Part shown: in pieces, positions 27,699-40,673 of the stretch
Layout of the letters: each line of letters opens with the position of its first letter
Position numbering within the stretch: the first letter of the stretch is position 1
Assembly: GCA_916610825.1 (NCBI GenBank)
Contig: OU744448.1
Coordinates: forward strand, 7,302,650-7,366,649
Length of the DNA: 64,000 bases
From: Haliclystus octoradiatus
Taxonomy: Eukaryota > Cnidaria > Staurozoa > Stauromedusae > Haliclystidae
Direction of reading: 5' to 3'
Translations under genes and position numbers: made by a program
The notes under the pieces: model-generated
Seen by the model: only the letters and a program-made list of their open reading frames with translations
Told to the model about the DNA's origin: nothing
Database searches by the model: none

Positions 27699-30600
27699 AT
27701 GAGCACATCTGGTATTGTTGTAAGTATCAATTCAATTTGGAGATCATAATCAATACCTTAATTATTTAAGATGCTTAATTTTAATATTTGTCATGATTGC
27801 CAGTTACCATTAATAAAATCTGAGATAAACTCGACGGGATAAATTTGTTTAGTCAGGCTCGTAGGCCTATTAGTGGATTTTTCGAATGTATCATGTTTTT
27901 GTTGTTATAGGCTTTCCCACCTTTTATGTAATCATTTTGAATGTGTAAATGGTTAATAAGTAACCATGGTTTCATGATGTAAATCGTCTTAAATCCAAAG
28001 TATTTTGATTAGGACGTGTGAGTCTTTATTTTGACAGACAGAAATAGATTTGTTTGTATTGCTTTTATTCGGTGTTACAATGATATACTCGAATGGATTA
28101 ACAAAGCACTGAATGTCTATCGCAGCATGTGGTGTTCTTTTCGTATGTCAACCTGTCACTCAGTGAATATACCAGATGATACACACTACAAAGACTCTGA
28201 CAGCAATAACTCCAAACAAACATACAGAATACCTGAAAATGTTAAGTATAAATGGGGTCTTGAAAATAGACACAATCATGTATACAAGGATGGTAAAGGG
28301 TATTTTCGTAAGACATGAAAAGTGTGCTTTTTAATTCCGTTTATTCCATAAAGATCTATAATTTAGCAATGCGATCCGTGGAAACGATGCTTCTTGTGAG
28401 ACATGAAGTTGTTAATTTGTAGTCGCTATTTGTGAATTGTTCTTCCAAGAGTGTATGAAACTGGAAGCATGGTGAAATTAGCAATTTTAGACCTAGGTTA
28501 TACAGCGTGCCAGCAGCGCACTGTGCCAGGATTTTTTCCAACCACGCTCTTGGCGCGCCAGTCTGATTTGGATCGGCCCAGTGCCTCGATGCTGGCTCGC
28601 TCCAAATGCTCTGACTCGATGGTTTTGAGCGTAACTGGAAATGCTATTTTTAGATAAACCTGGGTGTTGTGTATTTAAAATAAAATGAATCGCCTCGTTT
28701 TAGAATCGATTACCATGGTGATGTTGTTTGCAATTTTTGATGGCAATGAGCTGTATGTCGTAAACCAAAGCAATGAGCTCACAATACAGTGATTACACAA
28801 AGTTATATAAGGAATTGTTATAACTAGTTATGCTTTATTTCTTAATAACTACTAGTAAATTACAAAGTTTGGCTCGAAAAAATCTCTCCTACGTTTACAG
28901 AACTTCCAACTCGAGATTTGAAAAAATAGTGAGATTTTTGAAACTCCGTATTTTGGGGATAAAATGTAGGGGCTGCGCCAAAGGGATGGCCCAATTCTAG
29001 AGGGTTTGGGGGACATGCATTTTGTCCTGGATTCAAAATGGCTTGAAATGAAAATTTACGACAACATTTTGGATAATGTTGACACTTGAAAACATAAAAG
29101 CAGTTCAGAAACTACAGCGTAGAATAATCCAACAGAGTATAAATTAATATGTTGAACATTAATTAGATTATCAAAGAATTTATACACATAAAGTAGGGAC
29201 ATTTTCCTAAGATTTGATTTTGCCGTGAGAAAGTGAGAGAAACCGTGAGACCATGAGAATCATTGTAAAAGGTAAAAGTGTGAGACTCACGGCAAAGCCA
29301 TGAGACTTGAAAAGCAATTATTTCATTTACAAGACACTCATACTCAAGTCATCTATGTTGAGTTTTGGCACATCAAATTTTAGCATGCTATCATGTCACG
29401 CTGTATGATTTGAAACATGAAATCACTGCGCCACCAGTGAACCCCGACACCCTTAGTGCGGTACGTTGCTGGCACGCTGTATAACCTAGGCCTTAGTTTG
29501 CCAGTTTTACTCAATTTTTAACAATTTAGCGGAATTTTTAAAGAACCATATAAGCAGAGCCGCAAAGACAGTGATGTTCTGTGAAATAAAATGGCGAGGG
29601 AACGGCATGTAAATAAAATAAAATAAAAATAGGGGCCGATCCAGGGCTCGATTCCTTGTCATTGATTTGTTTTGATTTGTTGTCTGATGATCCTTTAATA
29701 ACTTGAAACTTGGGGTTACAACCAAGGAATGTGTCTTTCTTGACCTTCTCATTATTATTATTACTACAGTATATACATATTGAGACGGTATCGCCATACC
29801 AAAGGCACCCGTGCCATTCCTCTATTTCTAGAGAAGTGGCTTTTTTCGTTGAGAGCAATGATTTTAAATGCTCTTTACTGATCTCAGCCGCGACATTGTA
29901 GATCAATTTCAACATATTTCATGGCAGATAGACCTCGATTGTCAATGTGCAACGATATGCTCCAGCTAATCACAATGCAATTCCCTCTGGACCATTCCAT
30001 TTGCCATCCTTAGATGGTACTCATTTAATGTTTTTAAAGGCTAATATGACCTTCGGGGGATTTGAACCATAGTCGATCAGATATGATCCGATCTGAAGTT
30101 TGGTTGCTCTGCCATCTGAGCTAATCCTCCCTGTACTCTGTACATGTAACTATGTAACTTGTATTAAAAGTACATTGTAATTTCAAGTTATATGTGTGTA
30201 TAAATGAGGCTTCTGTAACTTAGTCCTTTGTTCCCATGCAAACTTTGTTACAGCTCATGTGGTTGAATTTACGGTATATTACGAAATCAAAAAACTTACA
30301 CACACACACACACACACACCTTAACAAAAATTTCTCAGAACTACCCTGGCTACAATTCAAAGTTCTAAGTCTAACAAGCAAAAAGCTGTAAGCAATGATA
30401 AAAGAGTCATTCGTTATGTAGCTACCATCAACAAATTTGTCAGTTTTCTTAAATATGCCAATCAAAGACAGTTAATATCAATAAAAAGGTGAAGTTCAAG
30501 ACATTACAAGAATGTCATCCTGACCATAATGTTGCATGCCTACTGATAGGTTGGTAGCACAACTTCAATATTATTTCAACATTTCCTAGCATAGTTGGAC

Positions 30601-33600
30601 ATTTCATATTCGATGTGAATTTATCTATTCAAATTACATCCAGAGAAATTGTAATTCTGCATGAAGAGAAAGTTTTATATTTCTATATGCAATATTTTGA
30701 TAAACAAGTTTTTGTCTTTGAGTTAACAGATTCTACTGTTTTTACCCAGTTTACATCTTGACAGTGAGTCTGTGAGCAGGCTACGTAGTGTTATATGTGT
30801 ACGTTTTTAGGATTAATTATGTGTGAAGATAAAGGTAATCACGCTTGATTGATGAATAGATATGATTTGATATGAATGATTAGAATAATGTTTTGTTTTC
30901 AGATTGATCCTGAGCAGCCACCTCCATCCTATGGAAGCCATTCGAACAATGACGGATTACCCCGTTATGATGCAGTAGGCACGAGTGGTAAGATCATTTA
31001 ACTGTAGGGTGGTATCTTCTGTGAAATGATATTCTACAATTAATTTAATTAACCCATTTTCAAAAATAATAATAATGTAATATAATAATAATCTTTATTT
31101 CAATCATATTTTGAATGTTAGGCTAATCATGTCTTTTTAGGTCCAAGTCTTGCTGGTCTCCCCTATTATTCTCGCTATATCGATATAAACATAACTTTTA
31201 AAATTTTCGGTGCTTTTGCAACCAGACAAATATCAATTTCTCTATAGCAAATCTTTTCCTTGCATATTAAAATTAAATTGATTCAAAAATCCAAGGAAAT
31301 ACCTGTTTAATAGCTTAAACTATTTGTTGGCATATAGAATAATCCTAGGTATTATCCTGTTCTGTAATATCAGCCTTCATCTCCCCAGTTTCATAACGTA
31401 TGTTGTTCAATTATTTTAGATGCTCCGCCATCGTATGACAGTCTTTTTGGTGAAATCAAGCAAGCAAAGGTGGAATCATCTGGTCCTTTTGACTTTTTAA
31501 AGAAATTTATAACAATTTTGATCAGTACAAGTAAGTACAAATATTTGCTATAAGATTCTTGTTGTAAGTGCAGACCTGCCATATAGTAATTATTGGAATG
31601 CAAACACATTAGTTCTAGAAAAAAACAGACAATCATAACACATTTCATCCGAAAAGTTAGGTCGATGTTAGTCAAATTTGCAACAGCAACAAATCAATCA
31701 AAGTTATTGAGACGATATTGCCCTACCAAAGACATCAGTGCTCTTTATTGATCTCAGTCGCGACATTGCAGATCAATTTCAACAGGTTTCATGGCCGGAT
31801 ATGCCGCAATTGTCAATTCGCACCAATGCACCACAGCTAATTACAATGCAATTCCCTCTGGACCATTCCATCTGCCATCCTTAGATGTTAATCGTTTGAT
31901 GTTTTTTTTTTTTAGATATAGTCAAGGTGGAGTAGCTTCCCAACTGTTTCTTAACATTTCCGATTTTAGTGAATATCAACCCAATCCCAAACATGACATC
32001 AAACAAACACTAGGCATGCGCATTTTTAATTTTCTCAGCGGTCTTTGCAATGCTATTTACGATCACTACCCTACTGTCAATCTTGTGCTGTGATACAGAT
32101 TTTAATATATTTTAATACTCATTGCTTGTTATTCATCCTTAACTGAATCCATTTTCAAATTTCCAGCACATTTCAAAATATGACTATTCTTATAATGTAT
32201 AATGACATCATGATTCATGTCACCTGTGGGAATCCTACAATAATAAAGTTAGGTGTTACCTATTTTAACTAGATTATCACAAGTAATAATGGCAATACTT
32301 TTATTAGGCCCTAATTAGTTATTAATGTTCAATTATTTATTTATTGATTTCAACAGTTGGATGTACGGTATGCCTTGCTATCACTTTAGCTTTACCTATT
32401 GCTTCGATTGTTATTGGTAAGTGATTTTACATTTGTGGAGTAAAAGTTGTAAAACCTGGTATAACGGCTACCTCCATATATCAACCAACTGTCTCTAGTG
32501 GTCACTTCATTGACACAGTACAGTATACAGAAATAACTATTCTATTAAATCAACCCTGTGTAAATGGCCACCTGTCTACAATGGACACTTCATCTATATA
32601 TAAAATTAATTATTCTATTGAATCAACCCTGTATTAATGGTCACCTGTCAAAAATGGACACTTCTTCGAAATACAAAAATAATTATTCTATTGAATCAAG
32701 CCTGTATTAATGGTCTGTCAAAAATTTGCACTTCATCAAAATTCAAAAGTAATTATTCTATTGAATCGACCCTTTATGACAGGCCACCTGTCCAACTTAT
32801 CTAAATATTTTTGGCAGCTGGTATATACAGGCTCCAGTTTATTATTTAGTCACCACCAATATGGCTCTCTGGTATGGTTCGTATCAATATGGGTATCTCC
32901 TTGTCTATTCCACTTACTAGAGTATTTTTAAGGCCTAATATATTAGTTTTACATTGCAACTACTTTGCTTCATCAAGTGAAATTCCTGCTTACCTATAAC
33001 CTATAACCTGCCTACAAACTCACTACTCACTCATTCATTTGCAAGCAAGCTACTGGAAACTGGTTTAGAAAACTTTGTAACTTATTTTGTGGTGAAATCA
33101 TTTCAAAAAGTTTATCGTGAGCACATTTTCCAATCAATGCCATGGTGTATTATTGATTTTTGACTTGAACTTGAACCGGCAACTATATAGCAGAATACTC
33201 TTCCTCTTCAACGAAAGATGCGCGTAAACAATCAAAAATGGAGATGAAGACTCTTAGGAGGATTAGAGTATGTAGATTAAAGACTGAAACCTGAAGTACT
33301 AACTAGTACCACTAGCTAGATAGTACCTTGACATAAAATGTTACTGTTTGTTTATAATTAGGTGCAACATATCGCAAAGACGAAGATTGTCCAGCCCAAC
33401 CTAAAATCTCTACATATTTGATTGTTCTTGGAAGCTTTGGAATTTTGAGAAATTTTCTGGGGTTATACAACCAATCGAAAAGACGATTTTCTGATAATCC
33501 TTCTGACAATGAAGAAGAAAATACAAAGAAAACAGCTTGCGAGGGATTAATTGATTGCTTTCTGATTGCTTGGTTCATTTGTGGCAATGTTTGGATTTAC

Positions 33601-33771
33601 GCTAATTATCAACCAAATTATGATAACCTATCAGCCCATGATTATTGCAACAAAACTTTATATCTTTACGCGTTTTGGCTCACTACATCTGTTTATATTC
33701 TTTTCGGTTTAATGTGCTGTTGTATGTGTTGTGTTGTTTGCGGAGCTGTTGCAGCTGATCAGGACAATTGA
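27699..33771 (+). CDS. TMEM272-like four-pass membrane protein, gene A (228 aa, five exons)
   Basis: Exons 27699-27719, 30903-30987, 31420-31530, 32357-32416 and 33362-33771 join in phase to 229 codons including stop. The cytosolic N-terminus is proline-rich (PEQPPPSYGSH, then DAPPSYDSL), PPxY/PSY motifs that could bind WW-domain ligases. Membrane segments: the exon 32357-32416 (CTVCLAITLALPIASIVIG), then STYLIVLGSFGILRNFLGLY, then LIDCFLIAWFICGNVWIYAN, then the YCNKTLYLYAFW..SVYILF region. DCPAQP before segment 2 and GNVWIY in segment 3 are family signatures. Function is unknown for this family. AATAAA lies near 33986. Introns contain a PIF/Harbinger-like element, SINE-like repeats and a tandemly expanded MITE. 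Confidence 0.8.
28491..29492. mobile_element. PIF/Harbinger-like non-autonomous element with TTA duplication
   Basis: The ends GACCTAGGTTATACAGCGTG + CCAGCA and the inverted GGCC version match with one mismatch over about 27 bp. Both sides are flanked by TTA (28488-28490, 29493-29495). The TIR shares the CTAGG-TTATA core with the element at 12775-13651. No transposase ORF. It lies in intron 1 of gene A. Confidence 0.65.
29776..30130 (-). repeat. SINE-like repeat with tRNA-derived head
   Basis: On the minus strand 30130-30048 reads like a decayed tRNA: A box TTAGCTCAGATGG and B box GGTTCAAATCC, but the acceptor ends do not pair. It is followed by a body shared with 31730-31915 (minus) and in part with 51200-51290 (plus). 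Confidence 0.5.
30297..30319 (+). repeat. (CA)n microsatellite
   Basis: About eleven CA units in intron 1 of gene A. Confidence 0.8.
31730..31915 (-). repeat. second copy of the SINE-like body
   Basis: Shares ATGGAATGGTCCAGAGGGAA, CAATGTCGCG and GAGATCAATAAAGAGC with 29776-30040. It lacks the tRNA-like head and instead has an A-run (plus-strand ttttttttttt at about 31903). It lies in gene A between exons 31420-31530 and 32357-32416. Confidence 0.5.
32446..32838 (+). mobile_element. pogo/Tigger-like MITE with internal tandem expansion
   Basis: It begins like the 177-bp MITE (GTAAAACCTGGTATAACGGC) and ends TATATACAGGCTCCAG, but the middle block containing TATTCTATTGAATCAACCCT is repeated about four times with a period near 80 bp. 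Confidence 0.6.
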
Positions 33772-35553
33772 TTTAAGACATTACTTGCTCTCATTGGCTA
33801 GATAATACAATGGAAATTTGTTTAGACTCATTCTCATTGGCGGGACGATTTAATGGAGAACATTTGATTATATTAGCACAATTATTACTATCATGTTTCA
33901 AAACTGATTGGTATGGAATACTTGAATTGATTAATCTTGTTTTGGTTTGAACTATAAGTGCTTTCTTGTAATCTTATATTTCATAAATAAATATAGAAAG
34001 CTTATATTGTTCTGTTCATGCAGCTGGCACATTACAGAACTTCTTATGATGATGTTCCAATAGTACAGAAACAATTTTATAGTTACAAATTCTAGGTTAC
34101 AGATAATTAATATGTTTTCACGATATTGTAAATTGTACATTATTAAATCCTGAAAATAAATATATAAATATTGCATAAACTATAAGTTGCACTTTTTGTT
34201 TCGAAAATATTTTTTGCTCAATGTTAAAACCCCTTTCTTGCTAGTTGCCACACACTTTTAAATTGCTCTTGGATGTGTAAAAGTGTGATCTTGAGGGGAC
34301 ACAATTGTAGGACTGTATAACAGCAAGATCCAAGGTTGACTCAAACATCGTGTCCTTAGTACAAAGAATATCTACAAATGAGGCCTATAAGATATTCATC
34401 AATGTAATTCCAATTGTTTACGCCAAACAACACGTGCGTGATACAGTTTATAGGAATCTAAACTAGCCCCGTATCCCCACTTACATCATATACATTCACA
34501 GTTCATGAACATTAAATAAAGCCTTTCTTATAAACTTTATTCGTGACCAATTTTTAGTACAGAACTAAGACAGACACCTTACCTAAAGTTCATGAAAAAG
34601 AACCATGCAATCCTGAAGAAGTGTCTGTCTGAAAGTGGGAATTTAAATTGGAAATAAGAAGAAAATTACAATGGGTCTCCGAACGCAGCAAAGTCCATAT
34701 TATGTGCCATTGTGGTCACTTTAGACAGGTGACCATTGTATAGGGTACTTTGTCTCCGGTGTTAATGAGTCCCAGGGGTACTTCCATGCATCGGTTATAC
34801 AAAGACGTATCATTTTTAAGGTTGCCTTTTTCCAGATTCCCGTTAAATTTTATAGCATCAAATTTGGAGCATTTTTTGGTTTTCCATTGCTCTTATCTTG
34901 AAAACAAGAAAATTTTAAGATTGTTCTATATTTTTTGCCTTTCCCTTATTTTGAAGCGATTTTGAAGAATTTATCTACAATTTTTGAAATTTTAACCTCC
35001 TCCTTTATTGCTGAAATGCCCCGTTGAGTAATGAGTATCGCTTTACCAAGAAGTGTGTCAAAAAAAATGAAATAAGAGAAAATTGAATGTTCATTCTAGA
35101 TCATTAGTGATTATGATATTTTCATATGTATATATTAATAGAGTAATACAATAGAAAATAGAATAGAATTTTTATTCAATTACAATTTAAATATATTTAC
35201 AAGTTTAAATTAACTTTCTAATTTTAGCTTAATGGCGCATATATATCGAATAAGACTGTTTTTAAGATGGGAATATAAATAAGAGTTGATTACAAAATAA
35301 TGTACAAATAACAGAACAAACTTCTTAATGGTCAAAAATTAGGCTAAAGTTATGAATGGCATTACAGGTATTTGGATAATGAACTTCTAAATGGTCCAAA
35401 ATACATTAAACTAAAGTTATTAACGGCATTACAGGTTTGGAGATGCAATTTGCATGCATTGTATATTTCGTTAAATTTTATAAACAACATAATTGTGCTC
35501 TAATAAATGTAAATATATAAATAAATATGACGTAATGAAAAATAATATTGTGC
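33772..35553. other. intergenic between convergent TMEM272-like genes A and B
   Basis: Holds the gene A polyadenylation signal (about 33986), isolated GTTCATGAAC-type motifs near 34499 and 34590, and a plus-strand tttatt at about 35170 that could be a gene B signal. No other gene is seen. Confidence 0.45.
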
Positions 35554-37389
35554 TTACTTGTATTCTGTTCTTTTAACAAAAACTACACAACATGCCACAA
35601 ATGAAACAACGAGAAATAAGAAAGCAAAAATAATATATACGGAATTCAAAATCCAAAATGCTGATAAAAATAAAGTTTTATGACAATAATCAGAAGCCAT
35701 AACATCGTGATATTGTGGTTGATAATTACCATAAACCCAGATATTACCACAAATAAACCAAGCCATTAGGAAGAGATCCATTAAACATTCCGAACAAGAA
35801 TCTTCTATTTTACCTTCTTTTAGTTGTTCCATGTATTTTGGGCATTTCTTTTTTAATTGCTTGAATAGAATAACAAGGAGTCGAACAACTCCAACACTAC
35901 CAAACACAATTAAGAATATGGATATCTTTGGTTGAATAGTACATTGATCTTCATTTTGATATTTTGCACCTTCAGATTAAAAAGAGGATTTAAATTAAAT
36001 CGGCTATCGTCAATTTCAAACAATCTGATGTAGGATTGCGTTGAGATCGTACGGTTTAGTACACCTTGATACCATATTACTACTTACCGACAACGATAGA
36101 AGCGATTGGAACAGCAAGAGAAAGGATCAGGAAAAATGTCCATCCATCTAAAATGTAATTATTAACATAAAAGATTACAATACTTAAATAAGTATTGATT
36201 TTAAATATTACGTCAGTATTTGCAAACACAATTCGTCAACTTGTCCCCTACAGTTCACAGTACAATTAATAGTGATTTAAATTACGGCTATAGGTTCGCT
36301 GCCTGTAATTCTATCACTATTTCTAATTTGATAAATAAGAATGAGAATTCGTATTAAGCGATTTTGATATATTTTTGTTGGCCATTGTAAAATCCAAATC
36401 CTTAAAATTGTAGACCACGGACAACAAAGTACAATAGAAGTCAATCATAAAATCAACCTACTTGTGCTGGCTAGTACTGTTCTTAGTTTACGCCAAAATG
36501 GAACAATCCCAGCCGCCTTTGCATCTTTTAATTCTCGCAAGGTTAATTCGCAAGGAGGGGCATGGTCGATATGATCTGTAAAGATAGTGAAAATATCACA
36601 AATTAAAGAGAGTTCAAATTAATCATTTTAAAATAATAAGATTCACACCTTTATGCGATGAACTACTGGTAATATACCTTCTACTGTGACTGATTTGTAC
36701 GATGGTAAAATTGGATCAATATTTTCTGATGGAAAATATATTTTTTCCGAGCTTGTCTGAATTGAAGAAACACATACGTTATTAGATTAATGAATACTTA
36801 GACAACCAGAACCTATAGTATATGATTCAATAAACGATCTAAAGAGCGTAGTATTTACGCGAAACTCAGAGGCAATGGAGTAAATTAGTGATGTTGGACC
36901 TACTATTTAGTATATGATATAGATAAATAATGTTAAGTTTTCCACACTTGTGTAGGTATAGTGCTCAATGATAAATATCAAAACTTTAATAGATTAATAA
37001 ATAAAATGAGTCAAAAAAGAGACATAGCGAGATCGCGAGAACAGATGTTTCTTTTTTTACTCATTTCATTTATTAATCTAGTATATGATATATACATTAA
37101 AATAGAGCTTTTCTAAAAATATCGGTATCTTATTCAAGTGCAAATTCAATTTCAACGAATCCTTTCCAAATTCACTATCCTGCTGTTACTCTCCCGGTAT
37201 ACTCTGAGGCCCTCTGATAGCATTACGTCATGTATATGTATTATGAAGAATGGGTTAAAATAAAATTATAGATTTTGGCTTGAATTTATACTGATATTAT
37301 TATGAATCTAGCAGTAGCAGGTGCGAGTTCAACTCAACTCAACTTTTCAACTGCGACTCAAAACTTACCATTTTCTTGGACATGCTCAT
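35554..37389 (-). CDS. TMEM272-like four-pass membrane protein, gene B (229 aa, five exons)
   Basis: Exons 37389-37369, 36756-36678, 36575-36462, 36147-36088 and 35969-35554 give 230 codons including stop with the same intron phases as gene A, showing common descent. The start is MSMSKKM. The N-terminal part has ILPSYKSVT and HAPPCEL. Segment 1 is WTFFLILSLAVPIASIVVG. Later signatures are QCTIQPKISIFL, LMDLFLMAWFICGNIWVYGN and DYCHKTLFLSAFWILNSVYI. Orientation is opposite to A and C. Function is unknown. The third donor uses GTAGGT. Confidence 0.8.
36985..37084. mobile_element. palindromic AATAAAATGAGTC hairpin element, second copy
   Basis: The arms TAGATTAATAAATAAAATGA.. and ..TCATTTCATTTATTAATCTA flank a short loop (gcgagatcgcgagaacag). 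Same family as 3067-3156. It lies in intron 1 of gene B. Confidence 0.6.
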
Positions 37390-39941
37390 CTTTGTTATAC
37401 GAACTGTTGTTCCAACCGATTACAATATTATACTAAACAATTAAAATTGTGTTTTCTTCTTGCTAGTAATTTTCCACTGCTCTGAGAAGATGTCTGATTC
37501 GATATGTTATACTTTACTTAAAAGTTCATGCTTTTATAATTCATTAAGAACAAAAGGAATATAAATAATTTATTGTATCCAAAGATCTTTGCTGAGCAAA
37601 GCATTAAACAAAATCTATTATCAGCAAATTCTTGAAAATAATTAGTGACGTGTTGTACGCTGATAAGCGTAAATAAATTGATAAAGGTTTTCATACAATA
37701 TCGTAAACAAAACATTATTGAGGGTTAATTTTGAAAATGATGTAATGATTTAGAAAAAACACGCACAATATAATTAGTATAGAGTGAAAACATAGTGGAA
37801 TTCACATTAAATAAACTATGGTTTGAATATTAATATAGAATTATGGATAACTTTCACTCAAGCCATATTGCAGGATTTGTACTATAACTTTTGTGAGAAG
37901 TTAAAAGGATTTTTGATATCTGTATCACCATCACACACGTGTGTACAGTAATGACGATCATGTAGGTAGACCATACTGAAATTTATACTGAAATTTATAT
38001 GTTGCTTTTATACGAGAAGAATTTACTCTTCAACGATATTACTTGTTTGAGGAAATTCAATTTTAAAATATCCAAATATTAACATTACGAGGATGGTTAC
38101 AAAGTCTACAATTTGCAGCGTTATCAATTTTTTCGTATTTCGTATCTTATAGTCTAAAAGATGTTCTTTAGAGACCCGTTTAAAAATATTGAATACAGAA
38201 TGGTAAATAATAAATTTGATTACATTGATATAACGATAGGAAGATGCACACGCTGTTCATTATTGTAATATAAGCCATAAATAATATTTTATTATTCTCT
38301 TTGATTGCGAGAATCCATCCAGGCCAAATGAAGTCACTATCAGGTCAACCCACGCGTGGTCCTACGTCCCTGCAATGAACCAGTACGAATCCAGCGAAAA
38401 CCGTATGAAGTTGTGCGGAACGAGACGGATAAGAGATGATGTAGTAAAGCACAGTTCACTCTCAAAGGCATCTTTATTCCGCTTATATTTTATACATATA
38501 CACCGGAATATAAATCTAGTTACACAGACTAAATAAATAAAAACATTACTTGCATTTGATACAGCTTAGGGATATACCCGTGAGTATATTAAAGATTGTA
38601 TAAGAGCCCTAACTAAGTTTAGGCTTGTTGCCAGGGTTAAGTCAATAATCAATTTAGCTCAAAATCACAAATGCTTCAAATACGCTTAATAAAAATGAGA
38701 CCTGGTTTGAACTCGAGATTAGATAACGAGCCAGATTATTTTTAGTCCTACAAACTATAAGATGGGGATAAACAAGGTCAGAGTTTGCTCAGCTCAGTGA
38801 GCCGATTGACCTGCATACGATTCTTTATCACGATTTCTAAAATGTTCCGACTTTGCATATTTCAAATGGCGTTGGAAGAAGACATTCGATGGCCAATGTA
38901 GTAAGAAATACATTATGTTGCATGTACTCTGTCTTATTATAAACCGATTTATACATTTGTGAGCCATGAAATAATATTGACCGATTAGTGCTAATTTATT
39001 AAGCTTTCGTAGATTAAAATAAAGGAGGTTTGTCGATATCGCGTTGTGCAATCAGAATCGCTCCAAGAAACACCATTAGAGCGAAAACAGTGAACAGAGA
39101 AAAATAGATACAGCGATTCATACACTTAGACATAATATAAAAAGCGTATTACAGCAACATAAAATCAGATTGACATTAATATTCATGGGTTATGAATTTG
39201 TTTGCATTGTTGGTCCTTCGCCATTTGATTGTAACAACTTAAAGAACTTGGGAACAGGCAGTACAGACATATCGAAATTATTATTGAAATATTGAATAAA
39301 TTTGTATAAAGAGGAATGAAAAAAGCCATCCCGTCTTAATGACAATCTGGAGCTAAGTCATACTATAATTAACCAAATAAAATTGATAAGAAAATAATAA
39401 ATGAAATTAAATAATGTCAAATTTGGATTTTGGGATACCGAGATACGAGATGATTCAGGCAACATTATTTTGTTAGATAGGCATCTTAAATTATATTTAA
39501 TTTTTTAGAAACCGAGAACAGAGCAATTTAATTGGCTTGTGAAAACATTGAACGTTTGACTTTGTTGGTAGTTTTCAATTTCTCAAATATGGCACACCGT
39601 TAGAACAACCAAATTTCCAGTTAATCTGAATAGCTCATCACATCCATTGATCGTAATACGCAATCGGATTCCTCAAAAATTATCATAAATATAAGGCTAT
39701 CTTTAAATTGTGAAGCACAACATACATTTGACTAATTTGAGTGAGATGGTTGCATTTCAAATGAAATCTAATGTGGAGACTAATTTTCCTGTACAGTATG
39801 TTAAAACTCAGAAATGGATATTTGAAAAATGGGAACTCATTAAATGTTCAAGTTCAAGTACATTATTATAGACATTTTGACATGTATCTATTTGCTTTAA
39901 GGAAAACCAAGAAACATTGCAGCCACAACAGAACGAGCCCT
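37390..39941. other. intergenic between divergent TMEM272-like genes B and C
   Basis: About 2.5 kb with several short unconvincing ORFs. No clear repeat or RNA gene recognised. The promoters of B and possibly C should be here. Confidence 0.4.
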
Positions 39942-39977
39942 ATGGCTCTCATCGCAAACATGAAGATGGCAACTCAG
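39942..39977 (+). CDS. possible first exon of TMEM272-like gene C
   Basis: ATG GCT (39942) and a second in-frame ATG (39960) lead to MKMATQ and a donor CAG|GTAAAC in phase 0, the same layout as the 21-bp first exons of genes A and B. The following phase-0-to-1 exon could not be found, so this is weak. Confidence 0.25.
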
Positions 39978-40673
39978 GTAAACATAACTTCTCATAATCG
40001 GAATCATGTAAACACTGCTTAGATAACAGAGAAACCGGACATCAGATTTGATGGTTTGCAGCTCAGTTCCTCTGGTTTTCACCAAGACTTAAATCTGAAC
40101 ATCCATCTTCTAGTGGCGCATGGAAGTGTCAAGAGAGGGGGGTTATATTATGAAGAGCTGCGACGTACTGCTGAGTAAATGTGCAATTAACTGGCCCAAA
40201 TCTCGTTTTTCTGGATTTGCCTCAGTTTCATGGTTGGGAGTTATCCTTCGTATCCCAATCCATCAAGATCGGCATAACACAGAAGTGAGACTTCAGCAAG
40301 TCAATATCTGCCATGGAATCTGTTAGAATAGATCTTCAATGTTCCACCTTTACATGGGATCAGCAATTGATGATAAAATTATCATCACAGGATAATTCAA
40401 TTGTTGTAAGAATATTTTGCTTGTTTCAAAGTCCATGGTTCATTTGTTTTAAAACGAAACTTCTTGTTTTTGAGCAAATAATGATTGTCCATGTCCAAAT
40501 GTCAAACGATTTTGACTTGCAGACAAAAACATTTTGAAAATTGGACACGTTTTACTCGGAACAAGCAAAAAAAGTTGAATCAAGTAAATTATTCTGCCAA
40601 TGAAGATTAATCATCGATGATGAACATATTTCTATCTGGTTTTCATTGCATTCTGTTCATTCTCTTTATACAG

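Noticed and set aside
30048-30130. Possible tRNA gene on the minus strand
   Set aside because: A and B boxes are present, but the acceptor and T stems do not pair and the sequence runs into a repeat body, so it is a SINE head.
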